Assembly (NCBI GenBank): GCA_964641415.1
Contig: CAZXMW010000009.1
Location: 1 to 64,000 of the forward strand
DNA length: 64,000 bases
Direction: 5' to 3'
Origin: JAHECW01 sp964641415
GTDB taxonomy: Bacteria; Acidobacteriota; Thermoanaerobaculia; Thermoanaerobaculales; Sulfomarinibacteraceae
Shown here: positions 1 to 8,074 of the stretch, one piece after another
Numbering within the stretch: the stretch's first letter is position 1
Layout: each line of letters starts with the position of its first letter
Position numbers and translations under genes: made by a program
The notes under the pieces: model-generated
Seen by the model: only the letters and a program-made list of their open reading frames with translations
Databases searched by the model: none
What the model was told of the DNA's origin: nothing

Positions 1-243
1 CGTGATGACCCGCTTCTTGCTGAAACCGTTGCGCGAGTTTCCGCTCCCGTTTCCTCCCGGATCGCCCTCCTCGTAACCGAGATGTTCGGTCAGCTCGGCT
101 CCGAGTGCCCGCTCCATAATTGCCTTCTTCAGCTGGTTGAGAAGGCCCTCCCTTCCCAGAAGATCACTCGGCTTTTCACAGCCCTTGAGCAGCTCGTCCA
201 AAATCTCCGGGGGTATCTCTGGCGTCTTCTTCTTCCTTGCCAT
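1..243 (-). CDS. IS256-family transposase, N-terminal part (runs off the window)
   Basis: The visible 81 residues begin MARKKKTPEIPPEILDEL and continue through ALGAELTEHLGYEEGDPG and NSRNGFSKKRV. This is the characteristic N-terminus of IS256/Mutator-type DDE transposases, which cut and paste DNA. The DDE catalytic core lies beyond the left edge, so activity cannot be judged. The start at 243 is chosen because AGGAG sits 9 nt upstream; an in-frame ATG at 261 is possible but lacks such a site. The basic lysine run after the start is normal for the family. The gene points away from the truncated gene on its right, as expected if the element inserted into it. Confidence 0.85.
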   Translation of the reverse strand, partial: MARKKKTPEIPPEILDELLKGCEKPSDLLGREGLLNQLKKAIMERALGAELTEHLGYEEGDPGGNGSGNSRNGFSKKRVIT

Positions 244-305
244 TTCGCTTGACTCCTGCATCTTGTTCTCCCTTGAGTCAAGCACATCCCCCGCTTACAC
301 AGTTC
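1..305 (-). mobile_element. IS256-type insertion sequence, terminal segment
   Basis: Contains the transposase 5' part plus about 60 bases of non-coding end. TTACACAGTT at 295-304 lies near the presumed end, and recognisable host coding sequence begins at about 310. The exact terminal inverted repeat and target duplication cannot be fixed because the other end is outside the window, so the boundary is approximate. Confidence 0.55.
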
Positions 306-309
306 AGCT

Positions 310-465
310 GACAGGCTGTCGGCGAGCGAAACCGAGTACCAGCTGCTTCTCGCGCGTGATCTCGGGTACCTGACACCGGAAGACCATCACGCCCTCGATC
401 AAGAGGTCAATGAGGTCAAGCGGATGCTCAATAGCCTCATCCAGACACTCAACGGTGCCAGCTGA
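310..465 (+). pseudogene. Four-helix-bundle (S23/IVS-type) protein, 5'-truncated remnant
   Basis: The open frame encodes DRLSASETEYQLLLARDLGY, then about 30 residues (KRMLNSLIQTLNGAS at the end) to a stop at 463-465. This matches the last two helices of the S23-type four-helix-bundle family: the ETEYQLLLARDLGYL stretch followed by a helix ending in ML(N/K)xLIxxL. These proteins are usually about 115-130 residues, so more than half is missing. In-frame stops at 250 and 274 lie upstream, where IS256 sequence begins. The simplest reading is that the insertion removed or displaced the N-terminal half. Confidence 0.7.
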
Positions 466-555
466 CGTTGGCTGACGTTGGCTGACCGTCGAAGGTGTTT
501 TGCGATGAAGCTAAAAGCTAAAAGCTATTAGCTAAAAGCTATTAGCTCAGAGCTT
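466..555. repeat. Short tandem and AT-rich self-complementary spacer
   Basis: Two copies of GCTGACGTTG lie in tandem at 461-480. A run built from AGCTAAAAGCT and AGCTATTAGCT units follows at 509-554. Each unit is nearly self-complementary. The low GC contrasts sharply with flanking genes. No coding potential. Confidence 0.6.
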
Positions 556-559
556 CCCA

Positions 560-862
560 CTACGGCTCAATCTCTTCCAGCAGCTTCAGGAACTCGTCGT
601 ACTCCATCGCCTGCCAGCTCTCCGCCGACACCGCACCCTCGGCTCTGGAGATCACCGACACCTTATGCGCGGTCTCGACGTCGGGGGCCTCATAGACGTC
701 CATAAAGTCGTAGGGCCCGAGGATGGCGTAGTGCGCGTGCCAGGTCACCTCGGGGCAGGCGCTCTGGACCTTCTTGAGCCAGGCGCGGCCCATGGCGCGG
801 CGCACCTCGGCGTCACGCAGGGCCTCCGGCGCGAGACGGGTCATCAGGACGAAACGCGGCAT
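560..862 (-). CDS. GYD domain protein
   Basis: 100-residue protein starting MPRFVLMTRL with HYAILGPYDFMDVYEAPD in the middle. The GPYD-F-D signature and the whole length fit the small GYD family, a ferredoxin-like fold of unknown biochemical role. A GGAGG lies 6 nt before the ATG at 862, which decides against longer in-frame starts up to 970. It stands alone: the next minus-strand gene (start 1828) ends 120 bases upstream of it, and the IS remnant is downstream. Function is not known for the family. Confidence 0.8.
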   Translation of the reverse strand: MPRFVLMTRLAPEALRDAEVRRAMGRAWLKKVQSACPEVTWHAHYAILGPYDFMDVYEAPDVETAHKVSVISRAEGAVSAESWQAMEYDEFLKLLEEIEP

Positions 863-982
863 GGTCCACCTCCGTGGGGTCGGTTTCCTCCACGATACCG
901 CGAAACGACCCGCAGGAAAACCGAACAACGCGAGAGCGCGGCGCGACGAACCCGTTTCGGCGGTCGGCACCGAGCAGATCCG

Positions 983-1828
983 TCAGTAAAGAACCGCCTC
1001 CGCACCGCGCTCGGCGATGAGCGTGTCGACGCGGTCGAGGATCGCGTCGCGGCGCGCCCACAGGGCCTTGCGCTGGCGCTTGGTGAGCCACGGCTCGAGC
1101 GCGGCGTCGAGCTCGGCGCGATCGAGAGATTCGAGGGCCTCGATCAGGCGCCGCGAGTAGGTGTCGGGGTCGAGCCGAGCGATGGGTTTCAGACCGGTGT
1201 CGAACGCGAATGACGCGTCGACCTTGTAGATCCGGAAGTTGTCGTCGACGACCATGTTGCGGATATTCGAGTAATCGAGATCGTCGATGAGCTGCTGGAA
1301 CAGACGAACCTCGCGCCGCTGGTTTCGAAAGGCCTCGGAGTCGGGTGGCTCGAGCCCCTCCCCCCGGCGCTCGTCCTCGGTTCTCGAGGCCTCGATCCAG
1401 AGGCACAGGGAACCCGTCCGGCCGAACAGCTTCCGCTCGACGCACGGCGGCACGAGCTCGAGACCCATCAGCCGATCGAGCTCGAAGGCCGCGATCTCGT
1501 GCTTGTACGAGTCCTTGACCCGCTTGGCCTCGCGGCCGTCGCCGAACCGGAACTCCAAGTAAACCCTGTTTTCATCCTTGAAGACGGCGCGCACCGTTCG
1601 CTCACCGTCGCTGAGGTGGACCCTCGCGGGTCCGGTGATGGCGATGGGATCGAAGTACTCGGGCTCGCCGACGACCTCGGCGGTGGTCAGGAACGACACC
1701 GCCTCATCGCCATGAAGCGGCAGCCCGACAACAGTTTCGGCCGATTCGGGCGCACCGGCCGACACGACAGCCGCGACGACGAGTGCACCCACGACCGCGA
1801 TCTTGATTTTGAGTTTCATGCCGGTCAT
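983..1828 (-). CDS. Exported protein with HipA/PI3K/FAM20-like kinase fold (putative)
   Basis: 281 residues. Residues 4-30 form a hydrophobic signal peptide (KLKIKIAVVGALVVAAVVSA). The rest shows a possible kinase layout: TVRAVFKD as the nucleotide-binding lysine strand, YKHEIAAFELDRLMG as the glutamate helix, DLDYSNIRNMVVDD as the catalytic loop with a D-x4-N spacing, and IYKVDASFAF as the metal-binding aspartate strand. This arrangement resembles secreted FAM20C-like and PI3/4-kinase-like bacterial proteins; it is a motif-level assignment only. The ATG at 1828 overlaps the stop of the M1 peptidase gene (ATGA), so the two are translationally coupled. Substrate unknown. Otherwise it is an exported hypothetical protein. 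Confidence 0.55.
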   Translation of the reverse strand: MTGMKLKIKIAVVGALVVAAVVSAGAPESAETVVGLPLHGDEAVSFLTTAEVVGEPEYFDPIAITGPARVHLSDGERTVRAVFKDENRVYLEFRFGDGREAKRVKDSYKHEIAAFELDRLMGLELVPPCVERKLFGRTGSLCLWIEASRTEDERRGEGLEPPDSEAFRNQRREVRLFQQLIDDLDYSNIRNMVVDDNFRIYKVDASFAFDTGLKPIARLDPDTYSRRLIEALESLDRAELDAALEPWLTKRQRKALWARRDAILDRVDTLIAERGAEAVLY

Positions 1829-4809
1829 TGTACCCCGTCCCCGGCCAGCGGCCCGAGGTCGACGCCGAGCTTGCCGGCACGATCGCGGGCCCGGGCGAAC
1901 ACCTCTTCGTCCCCCACCCGTCGAGCCGCAACGGCGAGCAGCGTCCAGATTTCCGGGCTTGACACGGGGCGGTCGCCGAGCACGCGGCGCTTGAGCTCAC
2001 GGTAGGCATTCCGCGCATCGTCCGCGAGCAGGGCCAACCGGCTTTCCACGACCAGCAGCTCGTGATCGAGAAGCCAGCGGTCGCGGCCGCGGATCAGGTC
2101 GCGGGCGAGGCCGAGCTCGACGCCGGCGGCGGCCGCGTCACCGGCATCCAGGGCGAGCCGGGCGAGGGCGAGACGGATCCGGGCATCGAGAGCCGCGCCT
2201 CCGGCTGAGGGATCCGCGACACCGACCGCCGATCGCCATCCCTCGGGGATTGCCGCGACCGGAGCATCCAGCGCCTCTCGGTAGGCCGCCCGCGCGGCCG
2301 TCGGATCGCCGCCGGTCTCGAGATCGGCCGCGCGGCGAAGGGCCGCGAGTCGCGGCCACAGGTCACCGCTGACGAAACGGCCGAATACCTCGGCGCCGGG
2401 GTCGAGCCAGACGACCTCCGGCCGGCGGTCGGTCGGAATGCGGAATCCGCTGTCGGCGCCATCGATCACGACCGTGCCGCGCACGACCTGCGGATCGGGC
2501 CCGCCGCGATCGGGCTCGACGGCGAGGCCGACCTCCACCGGCACCGCCAGGACCGCCGGCTCGACATCAGGGTCGGGTTCGATTCGAGTTCGGAGGTCGA
2601 GAGTGCCGGAAGGCGCGGTGACGATGCGGTGCCGCTGGCGGCCCGCCGGCCGCCGTCGGAGGCTGCCCTCGACCACCCACCCGCCGTCCGGAGTCGCGAG
2701 GAACGAGGCCGTGTAGTCGGCATCGGGCATGCCCGTGGCCCGGATGTAGCGTCGCTCGAAGCCGCTTAGATCGCGTCCGGTCAGCCCGGCAAGCAGGGCG
2801 AAGAACTCGTCGGTGGAAAGGACGCGGCCGTCCGCGGCCGCGACCAACCTTCGCATGGCGGTTCGCATGGTCGCCTCGCCGAGGAGCCGGGCGAGGGTGT
2901 TGAGCACCAGAGCCCCCTTCTTGTAGACGATCGCGGCATAGGCTCGCCCCCCCACCGACGAGTCGAGACGGGGTCCGAGCACCACCGGTCCGAGGCCTTC
3001 GACAATGCGTCCGGTCTCGGTAATCCGCAGCAGATCGGCCTGCCAGTCGGCGGTCGGCCCCGGTCGACCCGGTCCGAAAGCGGCGCCCCCGCCGCGGTCG
3101 CGCCGCCAGGACAGCGCCGCGAAGTTGGCCATGGCCTCGGAAATCCACTGGTCACGGTAGCTGCGCCATCCCACCATGTTGCCCCACCACTGGTGGGCGA
3201 CCTCGTGGGCGATGACGGCGTCGCGGTCCTCGAGACCGAGCAGCGCGCCCCAAATGTCCCAGTCGACCACCGCGGCGGTCGACAGACTGACGAAGCCGAG
3301 CAGGCCCTGGGAAAACCCGCGCGGCGAGCTGACAACCTGGAGACGGTCGAGGGGAAAGGGACCGAAGAGAGTCTCGTAGTACTCGACGACATCGATCACG
3401 GTGTCGAGGATGGTCGTGCCGAGCTCGGGGTCCTTCTGCTGCCCGAGGAGATCGACCGCCACGTCGATCCGAACCTCGCCCGCCCGCCCGGTCAGGGTGC
3501 GGAACCGGCCGATCTCGAATGACGTCCCGATGACCGGACGGTCGATGCGCCAGCGCAGCGACCTTTCGCCGGGCGCCGCGGCGTCGAGAGCCTCGACGGC
3601 CCCGGGGGCGACGAGCTCGTAGCTCTCCGGCCAGCGTGCGGTCACAGAGTAGGTCGCGCGGTCGATCGTCCCGGCGCGCGGGTGCCAACCGGTGGTCGTG
3701 CGCAGCACCGTGGCCCCGGTGTCCGAGACGTCGACCAGGCGGCCCCGGTAGTCGATGACCAGCTCGACCGCGTCGCCCGCCGCAACCGCGGCGGGCAGGG
3801 CGACAACCAGCTCATTGCGGCTTCGGAACCACGGCAGCTCCCGGCCGCGGCCTTCCGTCACCCGGACCGCCAGAAGATCCGGGTGAAGCCTGACAGCCAC
3901 GGCGCAGAGCCCGTCCGCGACCGCACGCAGGGTCATCCGGGCGCGGCCCTCCAGCGCGAGCCCGGGTCCTGCGAGCCGGATCGCGAGCTCGTAATGGTCG
4001 GGCTCGACGCCGCGGGCGCCGGGGGTCGGCGCCCCGCTCTCCCCGACCAGACTCGCCGAGACCCAGGTGTCCCAGGTGCCGAGATCGGCGATCTCGAGAC
4101 CGATCAGCTTGCCCCGGTTCCGGGCCCGGTCGAGCGCCAGTCGAATCGCGCGCTGCTGTCGGCGATCGAGATCGGGTCGGACGAACCGCCCGATCGTCAC
4201 CTGCTCGGCGGCCAACGGGTCCGCGACGTAGAGAAACCTGCCGAGCCGGTCGCCCTCGAGCAGGGCGCAGAAGAAGTCCCTGCTGAGTCGGTCGCCGGTC
4301 GCGTCGGCGTAGATTCGCGCACCGATGTCGAGCTGACGGCGTTCGGCCCCCCCCAGCCAGTCCTGCATGAGCTTCGCCGCCGCCTCGCCGGCCTCCGCCC
4401 CGGCCCGCGGACCGCCGAGTAGCTCGTCGACGGCGGAGTCGCGGGCGATGACGAACACCGCACGTTGAAAGCTCTCCGAGAGCCGGCGCGAACCCGTGAA
4501 CAGCTCGAGCTGGTCGGCCTCGATCCGGTTCGGTGGATCGAGCTCGATGCGCCCTCGTCCGGTGAACGCCAGCTCCACCGGGCGGCCGGCGACGGGTGTC
4601 GCCGGCGTCAGAACCCCACGCTCGAGGATCACTGTCGCCAGCCGCGCGTCAAGCCGCACGTTCTCGATGCGCACCGCGGCGTCGCTTTCGGCGCGCGCCC
4701 CGCGGATCGCCCGAGCGACCCGGTCCGGATCAACCGACTCGGCCGACACCGTGCCAACCGTCAGGACCGCTGCGAGCACGACGAGAGCCGGCACGCGTCG
4801 GATCTGCAC
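1825..4809 (-). CDS. M1-family zinc aminopeptidase, exported
   Basis: 994 residues from a GTG at 4809; residues 1-24 (VQIRRVPALVVLAAVLTVG) form a signal peptide, which is why this start is preferred over longer open frames. The catalytic signature HEVAHQWWG lies near residue 530, followed about 20 residues later by ISEAMANF, giving the two histidines and second glutamate that bind zinc. YKKGALVLNTL matches the family's conserved tyrosine region. N- and C-terminal parts are longer than in typical 600-870 residue M1 enzymes; the last ~150 residues are helical and repeat-like. Likely hydrolyses N-terminal residues from peptides in the periplasm. Five bases separate it from the upstream DAHP synthase, and it is coupled to the downstream kinase-fold gene. 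Confidence 0.85.
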   Translation of the reverse strand: MQIRRVPALVVLAAVLTVGTVSAESVDPDRVARAIRGARAESDAAVRIENVRLDARLATVILERGVLTPATPVAGRPVELAFTGRGRIELDPPNRIEADQLELFTGSRRLSESFQRAVFVIARDSAVDELLGGPRAGAEAGEAAAKLMQDWLGGAERRQLDIGARIYADATGDRLSRDFFCALLEGDRLGRFLYVADPLAAEQVTIGRFVRPDLDRRQQRAIRLALDRARNRGKLIGLEIADLGTWDTWVSASLVGESGAPTPGARGVEPDHYELAIRLAGPGLALEGRARMTLRAVADGLCAVAVRLHPDLLAVRVTEGRGRELPWFRSRNELVVALPAAVAAGDAVELVIDYRGRLVDVSDTGATVLRTTTGWHPRAGTIDRATYSVTARWPESYELVAPGAVEALDAAAPGERSLRWRIDRPVIGTSFEIGRFRTLTGRAGEVRIDVAVDLLGQQKDPELGTTILDTVIDVVEYYETLFGPFPLDRLQVVSSPRGFSQGLLGFVSLSTAAVVDWDIWGALLGLEDRDAVIAHEVAHQWWGNMVGWRSYRDQWISEAMANFAALSWRRDRGGGAAFGPGRPGPTADWQADLLRITETGRIVEGLGPVVLGPRLDSSVGGRAYAAIVYKKGALVLNTLARLLGEATMRTAMRRLVAAADGRVLSTDEFFALLAGLTGRDLSGFERRYIRATGMPDADYTASFLATPDGGWVVEGSLRRRPAGRQRHRIVTAPSGTLDLRTRIEPDPDVEPAVLAVPVEVGLAVEPDRGGPDPQVVRGTVVIDGADSGFRIPTDRRPEVVWLDPGAEVFGRFVSGDLWPRLAALRRAADLETGGDPTAARAAYREALDAPVAAIPEGWRSAVGVADPSAGGAALDARIRLALARLALDAGDAAAAGVELGLARDLIRGRDRWLLDHELLVVESRLALLADDARNAYRELKRRVLGDRPVSSPEIWTLLAVAARRVGDEEVFARARDRAGKLGVDLGPLAGDGVQ

Positions 4810-4814
4810 CCCGC

Positions 4815-6167
4815 TCAGGTCTGCCCGCCCTTGCGTTTCGACATCTTGCGCGCGATGAGCAGCGCCATCTCGAGCGACTGCTCGTAGTTGAGCCGTGGGT
4901 CGACGCGCGACTCGTAGGCGCGGCGCAGATCCGCCTCGGCCAGGCCGCGAGCACCACCGACGCATTCGGTGACGTTGTCGCCGGACAGCTCGACGTGGAT
5001 GCCGCCGAGGTAGGAGCCCATCTCATGGTGGATGTCGAAGGCCTGCTCGACCTCGCCGAGGATGTTGTCGAAACGGCGGGTCTTGATGCCCTCGGCGGTG
5101 CGTTCGGTGTTGCCGTGCATGGGGTCGCAGCACCACACCGGTCGTCGACCGGAAGCGGACACGGCCTCGATGAGGGGCGGCAGGCAGGCGCCGACCCGGC
5201 CGACTCCGAAGCGGTGGATCAAGGTCAGCCGGCCGGGCTCGGCATCAGGGTCGAGAATCTTCATGAGCCCGATCAGCCACTCGGGCGTCATCTCCGGGCC
5301 GATCTTGATTCCGATGGGGTTCCGAATGCCGCGGTAGTACTCCACGTGGGCGCCGCCGAGATCGCAGGTCCGCATCCCGATCCAGGGCAGGTGGGTGCCC
5401 AGATTGAACCACCCCTCGCGATGGGGTACCTGCCGGGTCACGGCCTGCTCGTATGGCAGGTGGAGCCCTTCATGACTGGTGAAGAAGTCGACCCGGCTCA
5501 TCTCCGAAACCTCGGCATCGGCGAGCAGCTCCATGAAGCGCACCGAGTCCGAGATCGACTCCACCATGCGCTGGTACTCGCGAGCCCGGGGCGAGTGCTC
5601 GACGAAGCCGAGATCCCAGTACTCGGGGTGGCGAATGTCGGCGAACCCACCCTCGGCCAGCGACCGGATGAAGTTCAGGGTCAGCGCCGACGCCTCGTAG
5701 CCGCGCAGCAGCCGTTCGGGGTCCGGCGTCCGCTCGGCCTCGGTGAAGCCCGGAGCGTTGACCAGGTCGCCGCGGTACGACGGCAGCGTGACCCCGTCGC
5801 GGGTCTCGGTGTCCTCGGAACGCGGCTTGGCGTACTGGCCGGCGAAGCGCCCGACCCGAATGACCCGGCGCTTCAGACCGTAGGTCAGCACCAGGCTCAT
5901 CTGGAGCAGGACCTTGAGCTTGTTGGTGATGATCTCGGCCCTGCACTGATCGAGGCGCTCGGCGCAGGCGCCGCCCTGGAGCAGGAAGCGCCGCCCCTTG
6001 GCGACCTCGGCAAGCTGACCCTTCAGCCGCTCGACCTCCCACGAGGTGACCAGCGGCGGCAGCGAACCGAGCTCGCGGACCGCCGCCTCGAGCCGCTCCG
6101 GGTCGGGGTAGGTCGGCAGCTGCTTTGCCGGCAGATCGCGCCACGTCGACGGGGCCCAGTGAGTCAT
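4815..6167 (-). CDS. 3-deoxy-7-phosphoheptulonate synthase, class II
   Basis: 450 residues, the usual size for plant/actinobacterial-type (class II) DAHP synthase, which condenses phosphoenolpyruvate and erythrose-4-phosphate at the entry to the shikimate pathway. The sequence opens WAPSTWRDLPAKQLPTYPD and carries FLLQGGACAERLDQC, RVGRFAGQYAKPRS, TSHEGLHLPYEQ, HLPWIGMRTC, RNPIGIKIGP, HRFGVGRVGACLPPLI and WCCDPMHGNT, all class II hallmarks for metal and substrate binding. The ATG at 6167 begins the conserved N-terminus. First gene of a short minus-strand run with the M1 peptidase and kinase-fold protein; no functional connection between them is evident. Confidence 0.95.
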   Translation of the reverse strand: MTHWAPSTWRDLPAKQLPTYPDPERLEAAVRELGSLPPLVTSWEVERLKGQLAEVAKGRRFLLQGGACAERLDQCRAEIITNKLKVLLQMSLVLTYGLKRRVIRVGRFAGQYAKPRSEDTETRDGVTLPSYRGDLVNAPGFTEAERTPDPERLLRGYEASALTLNFIRSLAEGGFADIRHPEYWDLGFVEHSPRAREYQRMVESISDSVRFMELLADAEVSEMSRVDFFTSHEGLHLPYEQAVTRQVPHREGWFNLGTHLPWIGMRTCDLGGAHVEYYRGIRNPIGIKIGPEMTPEWLIGLMKILDPDAEPGRLTLIHRFGVGRVGACLPPLIEAVSASGRRPVWCCDPMHGNTERTAEGIKTRRFDNILGEVEQAFDIHHEMGSYLGGIHVELSGDNVTECVGGARGLAEADLRRAYESRVDPRLNYEQSLEMALLIARKMSKRKGGQT

Positions 6168-6205
6168 GGCACCGCATGGTACCTGAAACCGCGAGTCGAC
6201 GACGC

Positions 6206-7930
6206 TCAGAGCCGGTCGACGCCGACGATCTCGACAGCATTGATCCGCCACGCCCCGTCGACCGGATCGACCCGGACGTCGGCCAGATAGCGGCTCACCC
6301 GGTGTCGCAGCTCGCCGCGCCGGACGACCGGGGTCGTCAGCCGCCACGCGCAGCGGGCGACGATGGCGGGCGCCGTTCGGTGGATGCGGATCTCGGTCAT
6401 CTCGAACCGCCGGTATCCGATCCGAGCGTCGTCGCCGGCGGGCGTCCCGGCTTCGGCCCGGTCCTCGCCGGAACGCCGCTCCAGGTCGATCAGCACTGCC
6501 TGTTCGTCGAGGCCATCCCGGCTGAGGTAGGCATTGTGAAGCAACGAGGTCACGAGACGCGCCGCCCGGTCGTCGTCGACCAGCGCCCGGGTCGTGGCGG
6601 ACCGACCGCCGGCGATGAGCGCGGCCAGCACCGCCGCCGTGACTGCAGCCTGCGCCCAGGATCGGGCGCCGCCCGCGGCCTGCGCCAGCGCCCGGATCAG
6701 CGCCAACGCGACCGCAGCGACCGCGGTCCAACAGCCCCACATCACGATCCGGTCGATGGCCGTGGGCGCCGGAGGCACCGCCAGGAGCTCGGGAGGCCCG
6801 GCGCCGAGCCCCGTTTCGTTCCAGCGCAGCAGCGGCTCTTCGGGTGTCAGCCTGACCCGGGTCGAGCTCTCGGGATCGATGACGGCGGCATCCAGCCCGT
6901 CGACCGAGCCCGGAAACAGCGACCACTCGAGGGTCACGCTGCGGGGCGGGGCCCCGGTCGGGACAACGAGCTCGACGGCAAGGGTCGCGGCTTTCGCGTC
7001 GAGCGTCCGGTCCGGCTCGACCGGCGACCAGTCGCGGAGCCTCCGTCGGACGAACTCGGCCCGGTCGATGACAAGACGGCACGGACGGCCGTCGATGACC
7101 AGGGCGACGGACCCTGCGACGATCGTCGCCGCCCGTTCAGCGATCTCGCTCCGAGCCTCGACGGGAATCACCTCCGGGCCGCCGGCAGCGACGTCGGCGA
7201 CGAACTCGAGATCGATCGGCCGAACGACGATTTCGATCCGCGTTCGGCGGGGCCCGACAGCGAGGACCACCGCAAGCGGCGAGTCGAGAGCCGGTCGGGG
7301 CGCTCCGCGAAGCGTCGACCTCCGGGGGTCGTCCCAGTCGAGGTCGATGACCGCGGTGTTCTCGACGAGCACCAGATCTGACACCGGCATGCCCCGGTGG
7401 GAGACCGCGAGACCGAGACGCGGCTGCCGTTCGCGGTCGGCGGCCGGCGGCGGTCGCACGGACACCACCTCCGGCAGATCGCTGAGCGGATAGCGCACGA
7501 TCACCAAAACCACGGGCTGGCCGGCGCGGCCGGCGGCGGTCAGGCGGGACGACGGCGGCAGGTCGGCCGACGATCGGCGATGGACCTGGAACGCGACCAC
7601 CTCGCCCGCGAGGGGATCGCCGCCATCCGCCCGGATCACCAGCTCATCGGTGAGGAACCGCCGCCGCCGATCCCCGTCCGGATCGGGGGCGAGTCCCATG
7701 CGCTCTCGGAAATCCTGGTGGAACAGCGGTTCGAAGACCACGAGGTCCGGCACTCCGCACTCGATCTCCAGCTGAATGCCGTCCGGATCGATGACGAGCT
7801 CGAGCACCGAGGTCGCGGGCGAGGAGTCGTCGATCGCGGGCAACACGACGTCCTGACCGGCAGCCGGCACCTGTGCCGGAGCGACCGCGAGCACGGCCGC
7901 CGCGGCGCCCCGAGCGATCATCGACCTCAC
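6206..7930 (-). CDS. Exported protein of unknown function with C-terminal membrane segments
   Basis: 574 residues, not recognised. Residues 1-25 (RSMIARGAAAAVLAVAPAQV) form a signal peptide. About 370 residues of beta-rich, proline- and arginine-rich sequence without clear motifs follow. Two hydrophobic segments (AIDRIVMWGCWTAVAAVALAL, abbreviated here, and AAVTAAVLAALIAGG) lie at roughly 395-455. A final soluble domain begins VTSLLHNAYLSRDGLDEQAV and ends YLADVRVDPVDGAWRINAVE; its ending resembles NTF2-like or DUF-type domains but this is weak. Probably anchored in the inner membrane with a large periplasmic N-terminal part. It ends 38 bases before the DAHP synthase start and is divergent from the membrane gene at 8075. 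Confidence 0.6.
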   Translation of the reverse strand: MRSMIARGAAAAVLAVAPAQVPAAGQDVVLPAIDDSSPATSVLELVIDPDGIQLEIECGVPDLVVFEPLFHQDFRERMGLAPDPDGDRRRRFLTDELVIRADGGDPLAGEVVAFQVHRRSSADLPPSSRLTAAGRAGQPVVLVIVRYPLSDLPEVVSVRPPPAADRERQPRLGLAVSHRGMPVSDLVLVENTAVIDLDWDDPRRSTLRGAPRPALDSPLAVVLAVGPRRTRIEIVVRPIDLEFVADVAAGGPEVIPVEARSEIAERAATIVAGSVALVIDGRPCRLVIDRAEFVRRRLRDWSPVEPDRTLDAKAATLAVELVVPTGAPPRSVTLEWSLFPGSVDGLDAAVIDPESSTRVRLTPEEPLLRWNETGLGAGPPELLAVPPAPTAIDRIVMWGCWTAVAAVALALIRALAQAAGGARSWAQAAVTAAVLAALIAGGRSATTRALVDDDRAARLVTSLLHNAYLSRDGLDEQAVLIDLERRSGEDRAEAGTPAGDDARIGYRRFEMTEIRIHRTAPAIVARCAWRLTTPVVRRGELRHRVSRYLADVRVDPVDGAWRINAVEIVGVDRL

Positions 7931-8074
7931 CCAACCTCCTCGTCACGGCCGCGAGCCAGGATCATTCAGCAGACGTGTGCTGCGGCGAAGGATACACCGC
8001 TCCTTCCGGCGTCGGCGATGAAACCCGGCAATGACGCCGGTGCGATCGCACGCGGGCCGATTACACTTGACGTG

